DNA of 64,000 bases from Nissabacter sp. SGAir0207 (GCF_005491205.1 NZ_CP028038.1:1-64000); one strand, 5' to 3'; shown: positions 37,125 to 48,101, numbered from the stretch's first letter. Made by a program: numbers and translations. The notes: generated by a model not told the origin, from the letters alone.

Positions 37125-38159
37125 TCATCCGTGGGGTTTGAATACCTTTTCGCGCAGCGCATCCGTTTCATGCTCTTCAGATTGTACGCTAACCTCATCT
37201 TTGCCTTTCATCGTGCCATATCGATTGGCGACAAACATCGTCAGTGGTGGCACCAGCAGCGTAGTAACTATCACCGAGGCGGCAACAAGAATGGTCGCAC
37301 TCGCGGCGGCATCGGCATATACCGGATTTGCCGCCGCAACGATCGCTGGCACGCCCGCCGCATTACCGGCCGTGGATGCCGCGGCCACCCCTGCTACGCC
37401 AGTACCACCTGTGGCGCGATCTATAAGGAATAAAGCACCACCTGACACCACCACCACCATCACGCCAATACCTAATCCCAGCAATCCGGCGCTCCAGACT
37501 TTGGTCAGATCCAGACTGGCACCAATACCAAACGCGAAAAAGGGGATCAGCCCGTCAGTAACCTTGCTCAGAAATGCACGCATTTCCGCATCAAAATTGC
37601 CGAGCATAATGCCGATCAGCAACGGCAAAATCGCCCCCAGCATGGTCTGCCATGGAAAGCCCGCTAACCCAGCCAGACCAAGTGTAACCATAGTCAGAAA
37701 TGGTCCCGATTCAAGCGTCATAATGCTGAATGCGCCAATATCCCGCGCGCTGCCGTATTGCCCCATCAGCGCACAGTAAAGCCCGCCGTTGGTGTCATTC
37801 AATGAAGCCACCAGCGCAAGGGTCGATAAGCCAGCAAATATACCGCCCGCTATCGGTTGTTCACCGAGAAAATGGCCAGCGATTATGCCGACCAGCGCGG
37901 CAATACCAATTTTGGTCAAGAACAGACTGCCGCCTTTTTTCAGGATATAGGTCGTGGCCTTGATATTGATGCTGGCACCCACACAGACAAAAAATACCGC
38001 CATGATCGGCATGCTGCCAGTGAATAATGCCCCGGTGAAAGAGCCAAAAAAGGACGGCGTTTGCGGTAAAAAGGTGTGCAGCAATGCACCTAGCAGCAAC
38101 GGCACCACCATCATGCCGCCCGGCACACGTTCAATCGTTCTTTTAATCGGAATATTCAT
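37125..38159 (-). CDS. kdgT: 2-keto-3-deoxygluconate permease, KdgT family
   Basis: About 344 residues with ten hydrophobic segments. It aligns by eye with E. coli KdgT ([34 protein letters not shown]). I chose ATG 38159 (MNIPIK) because GGGAG sits eight bases upstream. Last gene of a four-gene unit with the FAH and UxaA-family enzymes. Imports 2-keto-3-deoxy sugar acids; exact substrate here unknown. The 21-base gap to the FAH gene supports an operon. Confidence 0.85.
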   Translation of the reverse strand: MNIPIKRTIERVPGGMMVVPLLLGALLHTFLPQTPSFFGSFTGALFTGSMPIMAVFFVCVGASINIKATTYILKKGGSLFLTKIGIAALVGIIAGHFLGEQPIAGGIFAGLSTLALVASLNDTNGGLYCALMGQYGSARDIGAFSIMTLESGPFLTMVTLGLAGLAGFPWQTMLGAILPLLIGIMLGNFDAEMRAFLSKVTDGLIPFFAFGIGASLDLTKVWSAGLLGLGIGVMVVVVSGGALFLIDRATGGTGVAGVAAASTAGNAAGVPAIVAAANPVYADAAASATILVAASVIVTTLLVPPLTMFVANRYGTMKGKDEVSVQSEEHETDALREKVFKPHG

Positions 38160-38179
38160 GACCATCACTCCCAGTAAGA

Positions 38180-39025
38180 TTAACGCGCCACTACCCGCTG
38201 ACGCAGTTCGCCAATACCGGCGATCGAACTGACCACCGTGCTGCCCGGTTGCAGATATTCTGCCGGCTGGCGGGCGAAGCCCACCCCGGAAGGCGTACCT
38301 GTGAAGATCAGATCCCCGGGCATGAGCGTAACGACGTCACTCAAGATGGCGATGATGTCTGCCACCGAAAAAATCATCTCATTCAGCGTGCCGCTCTGTT
38401 TAACCACGCCGTCAACGATACAGGTTATGGCAGCCCCGCCTGGCAGCTCATCCGGCGTCACCAGCCACGGGCCAACGGGTGAGAATCCTTTGAAGGATTT
38501 TGCTAGTCCCCACTGCGCGCTCTGCCCGGCAAACTGGACTTTGCGGTCCGAGAAGTCCTGTCCGACCGCGTAACCGGCAACGTAATCAAGCGCGGCTTCA
38601 CGCGAGACGTGCCGTGCTTCACGCCCGATCGCTACCACCAGCTCGACTTCCCAATCGATGTGGCTGTGCTGCGCTGGCACCGCCAGGTTACCTACCGGAT
38701 TCGCCAGACTGCTGGCCCATTTTGGAAACACCGGCGGAAAGCTTTTCTCACTCTGCAAGCCGGTTTCTCGTGCATGTTCGTGGTAGTTGAGGCCGATAGC
38801 GAAGATCTGTGCGGGCTGCGGCGAAATCAGTCCCAGCTCCTCATCGCTAAAGCTGAAGGTTTCGGTTGGCTGATGGCGACTCGCCCAGTGACAAAACGCC
38901 GCCCAGTGCGGGAAAAGATCCGCCATGCGGGGTCCAAACTGCCCGTCGCTCTCGGCAGCAATGCGCCATGCGCAACCGGCGCTCACAACAACACAGGCGT
39001 GATCATTGATAGTGGCAACTTTCAT
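38180..39025 (-). CDS. Fumarylacetoacetate hydrolase (FAH) family protein
   Basis: 281 residues. The catalytic-domain signature is visible: [20 protein letters not shown] and the metal-binding acidic residues within it, then [13 protein letters not shown] near the C-terminus. Such enzymes hydrolyse or isomerise acylpyruvate-type compounds. In sugar-acid pathways they cleave 2,4-diketo-3-deoxy acids, which would fit this operon. GAGAGGAC precedes the ATG. Substrate is inferred from context only. Confidence 0.82.
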   Translation of the reverse strand: MKVATINDHACVVVSAGCAWRIAAESDGQFGPRMADLFPHWAAFCHWASRHQPTETFSFSDEELGLISPQPAQIFAIGLNYHEHARETGLQSEKSFPPVFPKWASSLANPVGNLAVPAQHSHIDWEVELVVAIGREARHVSREAALDYVAGYAVGQDFSDRKVQFAGQSAQWGLAKSFKGFSPVGPWLVTPDELPGGAAITCIVDGVVKQSGTLNEMIFSVADIIAILSDVVTLMPGDLIFTGTPSGVGFARQPAEYLQPGSTVVSSIAGIGELRQRVVAR

Positions 39026-39072
39026 AAAGTCCTCTCGGTGGTAGGTCGCTGATGTGGTGCAGCTGGGTTAAG

Positions 39073-41700
39073 TCAGAGCGAAACGCCGTAACGTCCGCGT
39101 GAGATTTGGAATCCGACATTCGCTGCCGGGCGCTGCTGCGGAAGCCAGCTACCGGCCAGACAGCCGGCGATCTGCTCAAGCAGCTGCGGCAGCGCTTGTT
39201 CACTCAGAACGCAATCAAAATGGGGAGCCGCACCCGCAATTAGCTGTTCACTGGCGCAGAGTTGCAGAGTGGGAATAAAACGATGAGGTTGCAGCGGCGT
39301 TCTGGCCGAGAGCGCGATTAACGCGCGGCAGCCGGTGGCGCCGAGGCCGGTGGCAATTTCAAGCCAGTCGCTGCTGCTGGTGTCCATCACATGCAGCCCG
39401 GCCTGATGGATCGCACCGGAATAGGCCACGGTGGGTGCAAAGGTTAACGCACCCGTCTCGGCTAAAAACGCGGGATGCTGTAATAGCGCATCGCCCGCGG
39501 CGATCACCACGCCTACACCTCTGGCTAGCAACTGAGTAAACAGCTTCGACAGCACCTTAGCCTGGTTATCATTGAGTTTAATGAGCTGAGAAGCAAAGCC
39601 GATCAGCAGCGGAGAGGCCTGGCTGGCGTGCTGCTGTGGCGCATGCTCAACCGCCTGCATCACGTGCTGAGTGACGCGCTGTATGCCGCCTTCCTGCTGA
39701 ATGCTGGCCCAGGCAAACAGGCTGCTATCGACACCGCGTTCAACCAGTTTCTGGCGGAAGAAATCGTTATGGGTTTTCTCGCAACCATGCTCAAGGAACA
39801 CACATGAGTGAACCAGCGGATGGGTGGCATAACCAATTAAGGTATTGCAGAAAATCACCTCCGCATCGCCACCCGAAACGGCGCAGCCTTCGGTGTGCGG
39901 CAACGCCACAACCTCGCTGGCGACACGGCGTTGATGGTTAAGCTGATAGGCAATCTGTTCAGCCACCTGGCCCGAGCAGAGGCTGGTGGGCAAAATCATC
40001 GCCACCGACGCCACGCTGCGGCCCGTGACTTGCTGCGCCAGAGCATTCTGATTGGCGGGAACCAGTGGCGCACCGCTGCCAAACCCGACTTGTCCGTTAG
40101 CCTGTGCGGCATTAAAGCTGGTGGGGAAATAGGCATCGCGCCAGATCTGCGTCTGATATTGGCCGGTATATTCGCCTTTCGAACGCTGGCCGGATGCCGT
40201 CTGGCGTAGCAGCGAAAACAGGCGATCGGCGGAGTGATCGAAGGATTCCCCGCTCAGCACCTGCCCGGCGTCAAAATCCATGTCGCTTTCCAGCAACTGG
40301 AAACGTTCGTGCGTGGTGACGATTTTCAGCGTCGGGACAAACGGAAAGTTGGTGATTGAGCCGTTGCCGGTGGTAAACAGAATCAGATTAGCGCCCGCCG
40401 CGACCTGGCCGGCAATACTTTCGAGATCGTTGCCAGGGCTATCCATAAAGTAATAGCCAGGCTGATGCATCGGTTCGCCGTACTCAATAATGTGATCGAT
40501 ATAGGTGGCGGGATCTTTTTTACGCGCAGCACCAATCGATTTCAGCGTGATGTTGTACAAACCGCGATAGAGATTACCGCCGGACACATTGCCCTCAGCG
40601 GTATGACCATGCGCCGCCGCGTAATCCTTAAAGCGCTGCTGCATTGCCAGCCAGCGGTCAAACACCTGCTGACTGGCGACCCGTTGCAACACATACTGCT
40701 CCGCGCCAATCAGTTCATCGGTTTCGGCCAGATTGGCGCTGCCGCCACAGCGAATCAGCTGCTGCACGCAGCGGCCCAGCACCTGATTGGCCGTCACGCC
40801 GGAAAAAGCATCCGAACCGCCGCATTGCAATCCAAGGCGCAGTCCGCTTAACGGTGCGCGACGGCGCTGACATGCCTGCACCTCGGGGATCAGCGCTTCT
40901 GCCTGCGCCACCAGTTCGGTTATCGCTTCACCCGGCAGCAGCTGATGAAAGTCCACGCGATATTCAGCAGCGGGCAAATCGCGCGATGCCAGCGCCTGCT
41001 CGATCTCGGCAAAATCGATGCGGGAATCCGCCGCGTTAACCAAAATAGCCGCGCCAACGTTCGGGTTGGTGGCGAATCCCGCCAGAGTGCGCAGCAGCAG
41101 CGCCCGATTGTTCGGTTGATGCAGCCCGCCACCTTCGGTGTGCACAATGGCGACCACCCCGTCGAACGCGCCGCTGGCAGGCCAGCGTGGCTGCAACTGT
41201 TTGCACGCCGCTAACACTGCGGCGCGCGCTTGTGAAGTGACGCCAATCAGCACCAGATAATTGCGCGTTCCCCAGCCACGCTGGTCGCCACGGAATACGC
41301 CGTCAAAACCGGCCTCATCCACAAAATCGACCTGATTGCGGCCAAACTGCGGACGATCCGGCAGGATTTGCTCGCTGACCGTGTCGCGGTCGCTGAAGTT
41401 GACGACCAGGCTGCTGTCATAATCCTCGGGATGGCGAATACGCAGCACATCTTTAGCGAACTGGTTACAGATATAGTCGCCAGGCTGGATGTCACGCAGC
41501 GCCGTGCCAAAAGGCAAGTCCCAGCTAATTAACGCTTCTCCCTCGGCAATAGGTTTCACACACAGACGATGCCCCGGCAGAATACGCTGCCGGTTAAGCA
41601 GCGCCTGCCCATCCAGCGCGATTGATTCCCCTTTAGCAAGGTTGCGGGTAACGATAGCGACATTGTCATTGGCTGAGGCCAGTAAATATTGAGAAGTCAT
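39073..41700 (-). CDS. UxaA-family sugar-acid dehydratase with extra domain
   Basis: 875 residues, much longer than typical UxaA or GarD (about 500). The N-terminal 90 residues are the SAF-type domain. Then G-W-G-T-R-N-Y-L starts the main domain (about 145-345), continuing through G-L-Q-C-G-G-S-D-A-F-S-G and F-T-T-G-N-G to about 540. The last 330 residues contain what looks like a second copy of the GD_AH domain with H-T-E-G-C-A, G-Y-A-T-H-P and H-G-C-E-K-T. The first copy has H-T-E-G-G-G, so the cysteine-bearing motif survives only in the second. AAGGTG precedes the ATG. Dehydrates a hexonate or similar acid; which one is unknown. Confidence 0.8.
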   Translation of the reverse strand: MTSQYLLASANDNVAIVTRNLAKGESIALDGQALLNRQRILPGHRLCVKPIAEGEALISWDLPFGTALRDIQPGDYICNQFAKDVLRIRHPEDYDSSLVVNFSDRDTVSEQILPDRPQFGRNQVDFVDEAGFDGVFRGDQRGWGTRNYLVLIGVTSQARAAVLAACKQLQPRWPASGAFDGVVAIVHTEGGGLHQPNNRALLLRTLAGFATNPNVGAAILVNAADSRIDFAEIEQALASRDLPAAEYRVDFHQLLPGEAITELVAQAEALIPEVQACQRRRAPLSGLRLGLQCGGSDAFSGVTANQVLGRCVQQLIRCGGSANLAETDELIGAEQYVLQRVASQQVFDRWLAMQQRFKDYAAAHGHTAEGNVSGGNLYRGLYNITLKSIGAARKKDPATYIDHIIEYGEPMHQPGYYFMDSPGNDLESIAGQVAAGANLILFTTGNGSITNFPFVPTLKIVTTHERFQLLESDMDFDAGQVLSGESFDHSADRLFSLLRQTASGQRSKGEYTGQYQTQIWRDAYFPTSFNAAQANGQVGFGSGAPLVPANQNALAQQVTGRSVASVAMILPTSLCSGQVAEQIAYQLNHQRRVASEVVALPHTEGCAVSGGDAEVIFCNTLIGYATHPLVHSCVFLEHGCEKTHNDFFRQKLVERGVDSSLFAWASIQQEGGIQRVTQHVMQAVEHAPQQHASQASPLLIGFASQLIKLNDNQAKVLSKLFTQLLARGVGVVIAAGDALLQHPAFLAETGALTFAPTVAYSGAIHQAGLHVMDTSSSDWLEIATGLGATGCRALIALSARTPLQPHRFIPTLQLCASEQLIAGAAPHFDCVLSEQALPQLLEQIAGCLAGSWLPQQRPAANVGFQISRGRYGVSL

Positions 41701-41797
41701 GGCAGCACCTTAGGTTGTTCCTGAAGGCTTTCCACAGAACCACTAAATCTGAGAAGCACGTTGGTATAGTTATTTTTACCGCTGCGGCAGCGCAGGA

Positions 41798-42517
41798 TTA
41801 ATCAAGGAAAATTAATCCTCGCACCATCATGCACGAGCCGTTGATCAAGGCTGGAACATAGTGCGGGTCAATCTCATGCAACACCCCCAGTGCCGTGCTG
41901 GCGTAATGTTCCATCAGCCTGCGCACCGCTGCCGCGCGGTCGCCCGCTTCGCAGGCTTGCTGCAGCGCCAGATGGTCTTCAGCGCCTTTGTTCCAGTGTT
42001 CGTTTGAATCCCCCAGATAGAAGCGACGATAGCGTTCGGCATGATCGAACAGATGGGTTATCTGCAAATCAATCCGGCGGCTAGTCCCCAGCACCAGCCC
42101 GAGATGAAAGATGCGATGCAGACGTGACCAGGTTTCAACATCGTGCGCGTCTTCCGCCGTGCGCATCTCCAGCAGCGTGGCGCACGAGTTGCTGAGAAAT
42201 TCTTCATCCATCGCCGTGATGCGGGTATGCAGTGCCAGCGCTTCCAGCATGATGCGTTGTGCATACAGAGAGTCGAGATCTTCAGCCGTCAATCCCGCGA
42301 CCGTCACGCGACGATTAAACTGCACCGTGGTCAGCCCCTCATATTCCAGCAGTCGCACCGCTTCGCGTAATGGCGTGCGACTGATTCCCAGCTCGCGCGC
42401 CAACTGCACCTGGCTGAAACTGTCTAAGGCTTTAAGCTGGTTAGTCAGAATCGCTTTACGAAGCCGATCGCGAGCGTACTCCACTAACTCATTAGGCTTT
42501 TCATCTGAATCGATCAT
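41798..42517 (-). CDS. GntR-family regulator with FCD domain
   Basis: About 239 residues. Winged-helix part with L-A-R-E-L-G-I-S-R-T-P-L-R-E-A-V-R near residue 45, then a helical FCD ligand domain. It belongs to the FadR/UxuR/LldR type, which bind sugar acids or similar metabolites. I chose ATG 42517 because GGGAG is six bases upstream; an ATG at 42523 abuts that site. First gene of the sugar-acid unit, so probably its local regulator. A palindrome lies just upstream. Confidence 0.85.
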   Translation of the reverse strand: MIDSDEKPNELVEYARDRLRKAILTNQLKALDSFSQVQLARELGISRTPLREAVRLLEYEGLTTVQFNRRVTVAGLTAEDLDSLYAQRIMLEALALHTRITAMDEEFLSNSCATLLEMRTAEDAHDVETWSRLHRIFHLGLVLGTSRRIDLQITHLFDHAERYRRFYLGDSNEHWNKGAEDHLALQQACEAGDRAAAVRRLMEHYASTALGVLHEIDPHYVPALINGSCMMVRGLIFLD

Positions 42518-42540
42518 CGTCATCTCCCGTTCAATACTTA

Positions 42541-42554
42541 AACTGAATACAGTT
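42541..42554. promoter_or_regulatory. Candidate GntR operator
   Basis: AACTG-AATA-CAGTT, a 5-bp inverted repeat with a 4-base spacer, 24 bases upstream of the regulator start. FadR/UxuR-type proteins bind short inverted repeats with small spacers. Short, so could be chance. Confidence 0.35.
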
Positions 42555-43265
42555 AAGTTAAAAACACGTCAATAATGAGGTCTTGAACTGTGATAAACGA
42601 CAACAAAACCGCTATCTGTATGCAGAAATATGTGATCGGGCCATAGCTTTAAGTTTCATTATGAGTTCGGAACAGCGTGAGATTGGAAACTGTATGCAGT
42701 GTATGAATTTAAAGGATTGCATCGATGTGGATTTTAATGAGGGCTTAACGTCAGCATGAGTCAGAGAGGAGAACTGTAAAAAATGTGCCATTGAGTTCAC
42801 ACCCTTCAGGTGTCTAAAAAGGGACACAAAAGGCTTGAGTGATCATTGGAGGTGGTTGCCTTACACGGTAACGGCCACTTCCTGGCTGGGTTTTAATAAT
42901 TTATGACATGAATGACATGGAGTTGTTTATGTGTACAGTGGACTTACTGAGTACCCTGCCACTTCAAGCAGACTGTATCAATATTAGAAACATAAAGGCA
43001 TGTGCAGGAATAACTGCCTAAACACGGGGCATTTTCTACACGCAATCTACACATAAAAAACAACCTGACATGAAAAGCCAGATTTATAAGTTAATTCAAT
43101 ATTAAAAAAGGAAATTTTCAATCCTTCTCTGTTCATTACATATTTTATTATTTTATTTTCAAATATATCCTACCTGTGTTTTTTAAGGCCTGAAGATAAC
43201 CTTAAAAATTATGTGTGCATTCACAAATATGAAAATGCGTTAAATCACTGAATTCTGGGAATTAT
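42555..43265. other. Intergenic region between the GntR gene and gcd
   Basis: About 710 bases, AT-rich near the gcd start. I see no gene with a believable ribosome binding site or composition. It should hold the promoters of both divergent units. Confidence 0.4.
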
Positions 43266-45697
43266 ATGGTTGATAAACAACACTTTAAAATATCCACTAT
43301 GACTCTGTGGCTTCTGGGCTCGGTTATAACATTAATGGGATGTTTTCTAACTTATTATGGCTGGGTGCTAGTAAACCTTGACGGAAGCTTTTACTTTCTG
43401 ATTGCGGGTATTGGACTGATCATTTCGGGCGTGCAACTCGCGCGCAAGCGCTTAAGTGGCGCTATTATCTACGGGATATTGCTTGTATCAACTTTCATCT
43501 GGGCCATTGCCGATAGTGGATTCGATTTCTGGCCTCTTGTCTCTCGACTCCTGACGTTCATTGGATTTGGAATACTTGTTGCCCTTTCCATACCTGCACT
43601 GCTCACCAAAACCGGTAGGAAGCCAAACTGGAAACTGGCTGGTTCCATTTCAGCGCTTCTGTCCATCATCTTCATCGCCTTTATAGGTGGCATGTTTGTG
43701 CCTCACGACCCTGTAAGTGCTTCTGAAGATATCTCCCTTCCCTTAACGAAAGTAAAGCCCGGTGAAGAACAGGTCAACTGGGACCATTATGGCAACACGT
43801 CGGGCGGTACGCGCTTTGTCGCACTGGATCAAATCACCCGCGACAATGTGAAGGACCTGCAGGTTGCATGGACCTACCGCACCGGGGATATCCCGGTCAG
43901 CCCGAACGGCGGCGGAGCGGAAGATCAGCAGACGCCTTTGCAAATCGGCAATCGCCTCTATTTATGTACCCCGCACAACAACGTGATTGCTGTTGATGCC
44001 ACCACAGGCAAAGAGCTGTGGAAAACGGAAATCAACGCTAAGCAGAAAAAATGGATGCGTTGTCGCGGATTGGCCTACTTCGATGCCCAGGCACCGTTGC
44101 AGCAGCCTGATTTACCGGATTCCACACCGGTGAAAACCGTGTCCGTTGCAGCAAATGCACAGTGCCAGCGTCGTATTCTGATGAACAGCGTGACGCCAGA
44201 ACTGATTGCGCTGGATGCGGATACCGGTGAGTTCTGCCATGACTTCGGCAATAACGGCCGTGTCAGCCTGAGCGACCATATGGGCAAGGGCGCGGACAAA
44301 GGCGAATACTATCCTACCTCTGCGCCAACGCTGGCGGGGACGACCGTGGTCATTGGCGGTCGCGTCGCGGATAATGTGGCGACCGATATGCCAGGCGGAG
44401 TGGTGCGCGGATTTGATGTGATCACCGGCCAACTGCGCTGGGCGTTTGATCCAGGCAACCCTGAAAAGAAACAGGCGCCCGCCGAGGGTCAGACTTACGC
44501 ACGCTCGACACCCAACGTGTGGGCGCCGATGTCCTACGATAGCCATTCAAACACCGTTTATATGCCAACCGGCAGCGCGGCGGTCGATTTATGGGGCGTG
44601 AAACACAACCCGCTGGATCGCAAGTTTGGCGCATCGATGGTGGCCGTCGATGCCAGTACCGGCCGGGTGAAATGGGTTTATCAGACGGTTCATAACGATC
44701 TGTGGGACTTTGATGTGCCGATGCAGCCCTCTTTCTCTGATTTCCCAGGGCCTGATGGCAAAACAACACCGGCATTAATCTTCGGCACCAAATCGGGCCA
44801 GCTTTTTGTACTGGATCGCGCCACTGGTAAACCGTTGACCAAAGTAGAAGAGCGCCCGGTGACTCAGGGTCAGATCCCAGATGAGAATTACTCCCCGACG
44901 CAACCCTTCTCTGTCGGCATGCCAACCATTGGCGCTGATGTATTAAAAGAGTCGGATATGTGGGGCGCCACGCCGTTCGATCAGCTGATGTGTCGTATTC
45001 AGTTTAAATCGAAACGATACAACGGACTCTTCACCCCGCCAGGTACCGACGCTTCACTTAACCTGCCGGGCTCGCTGGGTGGCATGAACTGGGGGGACTG
45101 TCGATTGATCCCGTCAATCAATACCTGTTTATTAACGATATGCGCGTGGGTCTGGAAGTGCAGTTGATTCCGGCATCACCGGAGATTCAGGGCGCGAAAA
45201 ATGATGGCAACGAAGCCGCGGCAATCAGCCGTCCCCTGCCGTTAGCAGGGACGCCGTATGCCATTAATGCCAAAGTGCGCTTTATGTCACCGCTGGAGAT
45301 CCCTTGCCAGAAGCCACCGTTCGGCACGCTGACCGCGGTTGACTTGAAAACGCAGAAAATTGCCTGGCAGGTGCCCGTCGGTACCGTACAGGATACCGGT
45401 CCCTTCGGCGTGAAAATCGGCCTGCCGATGCCAATTGGTATGCCAACCATTGGCGGTACGCTCGCGACTCAGGGCGGTTTAGTGTTTATCGCCTCAACGC
45501 AGGACTACTATCTGCGCGGCTTCGATACTTCAACCGGTAAAGAAGTGTGGAAAGCACGCCTGCCGGTGGGCAGCCAGGGCACGCCAATCAGCTATAAGTC
45601 ACCGGTGGATGGCAAGCAGTACCTGCTTATCTCTGCGGGCGGTGCGAGAAATTCCCCAGACCGGGGAGACTATGTCATTGCCTACAAACTACCCTGA
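43266..45697 (+). pseudogene. gcd: Membrane PQQ-dependent glucose dehydrogenase, frameshifted
   Basis: The first 610 codons match quinoprotein glucose dehydrogenase: five N-terminal membrane helices (residues 10-145), then the PQQ propeller with D-H-Y-G-N-T-S-G-G-T-R-F, R-C-R-G-L-A-Y, and H-N-D-L-W-D-F-D. At 45092-45097 a run of six G follows T in GGCATGAACTGGGGGG; a seventh G would restore G-G-L-S-I-D-P and join the frame that continues to 45697 (T-P-I-S-Y-K-S-P, then Y-V-I-A-Y-K-L-P). The intact protein would be about 810 residues, close to the 796 of E. coli Gcd. Either a real one-base deletion or a homopolymer error. The enzyme oxidises glucose to gluconate at the periplasmic face. Confidence 0.88.
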
Positions 45698-45777
45698 TAT
45701 TAGCTAAGTCTTGCAACCGTCATTCATCATGATTGGCGGTTGCATTCTAATTAACCACAATCCCACCTTCTTGATTG

Positions 45778-46410
45778 TTATAGTTCCTCCACCTTACCTG
45801 CATACAAATAGTATTTTTCACTATTATCTGGGTCGTTGCTTCCCCAGTCGAAAACACCTGAAAATACGCGTTTCAGACCTTTTCTTTCATAAAATGAAAT
45901 ATCAGACGCACTGTCTGAAAATAAATAAAATGACTGCACGCTATTTTGTTTAAAATAAGAAATCATTAGATTGTACAGTTTGGAACCAATGCCACAGCCT
46001 TTATTACCAGTTTTAACCACCAGCACATTAACTACAGCCTCAAATGTCACATCTGCAGCCAGTAGCATATTCTCACTAAGAACTCTTGTTTTCATAAACT
46101 GCCTGAATATATGAGAATGTGCGTTATCGTCAGAAATAAATGACATTAGCGATAAAATTTGCTTTTTACGTAAAAATGATTTTGAGTTAGCATCATTGAC
46201 GAGACTACACCCTGAAATGCCGACAACCTCATCATCTTTTAACGCAAGAGTTACATTTGAAGACTCGGATAACATATCAGCAAGAAAGTACTCAGCCATC
46301 AAATATGCATATCCCTCAGGTACCCATGATTCAAAACCCCAAGTGTCAATAATAATGGTTAGAATTTGATTATAATATTTCGTATCGAAAGGCTGAAAAG
46401 ATAATTGCAT
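45778..46410 (-). CDS. GNAT-family N-acetyltransferase
   Basis: 210 residues. The acetyl-CoA binding pattern G-N-K-G-C-G-I-G-S-K-L sits near residues 132-142 and F-Y-E-R-K-G-L near residue 180, both in the usual GNAT order. AT-rich. First of several envelope-related genes on this strand, 68 bases downstream of the acyltransferase gene. Substrate not known. Confidence 0.7.
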   Translation of the reverse strand: MQLSFQPFDTKYYNQILTIIIDTWGFESWVPEGYAYLMAEYFLADMLSESSNVTLALKDDEVVGISGCSLVNDANSKSFLRKKQILSLMSFISDDNAHSHIFRQFMKTRVLSENMLLAADVTFEAVVNVLVVKTGNKGCGIGSKLYNLMISYFKQNSVQSFYLFSDSASDISFYERKGLKRVFSGVFDWGSNDPDNSEKYYLYAGKVEEL

Positions 46411-46478
46411 TAGAATACCTAATTATATTTAGTAATAATTCGGAGGTAGATAGTAAATTATTAGTTAATTGCACACGG

Positions 46479-47405
46479 TTACTTGTAACGTTCATGTACC
46501 CCCTCTGGACGCGTTTTAAATCTTCTGTGCAACCACATATATTGATCTGGGGAAAGTAATACTGCGTCCTCAATGCTTTTGTTGATATAAGCAGCTGTCT
46601 CCTGCTTACTGTGGATGGGCATGTTAGCGGAAATGTCTGGCATGATGATTAATTCATAACCTCCGCCATCATGACGACGTCTGGGTACAAAGGGTATAAC
46701 GGCAGGTTGTGTACTGCGAATCAACATATAGCTTCCAGTTGTTGTCGCAGCTTGCTTTACAGCAAAGAAGGGTGCAAACACGCTATTTTTCGGACCGTAA
46801 TCATGATCAGGTGCATACCAAAGAATTTCACCCCTGCTTAAACTTTTTAACATACCTTTCAGATCACTACGATCAAGCATAGTTTTATTGGACCGCATTC
46901 GTCCCCATGTCTGCAACCAGTCCAGAAGAGCATTATTGTTAGGCCGATATACTCCGATTCCGGAATTCAAAATCCCGAAAATTCTGGCTCCAAGTTCCAG
47001 TGTCAAAAAGTGCATCCCTATTAGCAAAACACCTTTCTTTGAGTCCAAAGCGTTTTGCATGTGTTCATATCCGGTAATTGAAAACCACTTACGCACACGC
47101 CAGTCTGGCCAAAACCATGCCATACCCGTCTCCATGATTCCCATTCCTACAGATTCAAAATTACTGATCAATAGATCATTTCTTTCAAAAGATGTCAGGT
47201 GAGGAAAACATAATTGAAGATTTCTTTCAGCAACTTTTCTTCGTTTTCTTAAAAACATCATAGATGCTCGCCCAAATGATTTCCCAATCTTTTCAATTAG
47301 TGGGTAAGGTAGCAGAACGAAAATCCATAAAATAATAATTGCAATCCACCCCAGCCAGTAACGTGGTGAGAGTAGCTTAATTGAGAATGAAGGTATCTTT
47401 TTCAT
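46479..47405 (-). CDS. Lipid A lauroyl/palmitoleoyl acyltransferase, LpxL/LpxP-like
   Basis: 308 residues that align closely with E. coli LpxL and LpxP end to end: L-L-S-P-R-Y-W-L-G-W, R-N-L-Q-L-C-F-P, G-I-G-V-Y-R-P-N, Y-A-P-D-H-D-Y-G, M-W-L-H-R-R-F-K-T-R-P-E-G. The catalytic H-x4-E is G-M-H-F-L-T-L-E. One N-terminal membrane helix anchors it to the inner membrane. It adds a secondary acyl chain to lipid A. L and P subtypes cannot be separated by eye. An accessory copy beside arn genes points to lipid A remodelling. Confidence 0.88.
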   Translation of the reverse strand: MKKIPSFSIKLLSPRYWLGWIAIIILWIFVLLPYPLIEKIGKSFGRASMMFLRKRRKVAERNLQLCFPHLTSFERNDLLISNFESVGMGIMETGMAWFWPDWRVRKWFSITGYEHMQNALDSKKGVLLIGMHFLTLELGARIFGILNSGIGVYRPNNNALLDWLQTWGRMRSNKTMLDRSDLKGMLKSLSRGEILWYAPDHDYGPKNSVFAPFFAVKQAATTTGSYMLIRSTQPAVIPFVPRRRHDGGGYELIIMPDISANMPIHSKQETAAYINKSIEDAVLLSPDQYMWLHRRFKTRPEGVHERYK

Positions 47406-47448
47406 GTTATTATCCGTGCATGGGCATTAATTAATTCAATGCTAAAAG

Positions 47449-47715
47449 TTATTTTTTTAAACTCCAGGATTTGGGAGATTTCACACTTACGATTAAGAGC
47501 TGATAGATCATTTTGGTTTCTTCATCAGATGCATTTTTTCTTAGTGCCTCAAGAATACTGATCGTATTCTTTTTATTAGGCATTATGCCACTAGTGATCA
47601 TTGTGACAAAAGCAGAGCCCACAGCCTCATCGACAGATGAAGGCGACGCATTTTGCGTATTGAAATGATTTTTGATCAGATCTTCAGTTGAACTTGCTGA
47701 TGAAAATAAAGTCAT
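47449..47715 (-). CDS. AriR/YmgA-family small regulatory protein
   Basis: 88 residues. The central pattern S-V-D-E-A-V-G-S-A-F, M-I-T-S-G, N-K-K-N-T-I matches the AriR (YmgB)/YmgA/YcgZ family, small dimeric proteins linked in E. coli to acid resistance, biofilm and Rcs signalling. GGGAGGTAGAAT before the ATG is an excellent ribosome binding site and TATAAT lies upstream at 47740-47745 on the minus strand, so the gene has its own promoter. Confidence 0.75.
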   Translation of the reverse strand: MTLFSSASSTEDLIKNHFNTQNASPSSVDEAVGSAFVTMITSGIMPNKKNTISILEALRKNASDEETKMIYQLLIVSVKSPKSWSLKK

Positions 47716-48101
47716 ATTCTACCTCCCGTTTTACATCCTATTATATCTCTGGACGCATGCAGAACTAGCTTAAACCCACGCAAATCCATCTAATCGCAAC
47801 ACTAATTTCAGAATGTTTCAATACTTTTCCCGCATGACATTTAAATGTAAAAAGTCCATGTTTTAATTTATCTTACTACCTCAGAGCCATGACGTAGCAC
47901 TTAATGCTTCAAAATGAAACAAAAGCAATCATATGCACTGCCATGGCGCGCCATAGCAAGGAATGCCACTCAATTAAGCTATTGTTTGCGAGATTATGAT
48001 TTGTTAATAGTTAAGCCAGCATTCATTTGAACTTATTTGAATCTGGGAATTTAAGTTCCTTTGAGTGAAGCAGAGGCAAACCTTAATTTTAGAGAAGAAT
48101 C
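47716..48101. other. Divergent promoter region between ariR-like gene and porin gene
   Basis: 386 bases, AT-rich. Contains the TATAAT of the AriR-like gene on the minus strand and the long leader of the porin gene on the plus strand (GAAGAA before ATG). One PhoP-like half site GGTTTA is present at 47771-47776 on the minus strand, but no second half at the right spacing. No gene seen. Confidence 0.45.

Noticed and set aside
36724..37433. Plus-strand frames of 122 and 135 codons after the decayed receptor
   Set aside because: The first is out-of-frame receptor remnant, the second lies antisense within kdgT.
42612..42827. Small minus-strand frame upstream of the GntR gene
   Set aside because: Composition and lack of ribosome binding site suggest non-coding sequence.
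47760..47776. PhoP box before the AriR-like gene
   Set aside because: Only the GGTTTA half fits; the second hexamer does not match at the required five-base spacing.
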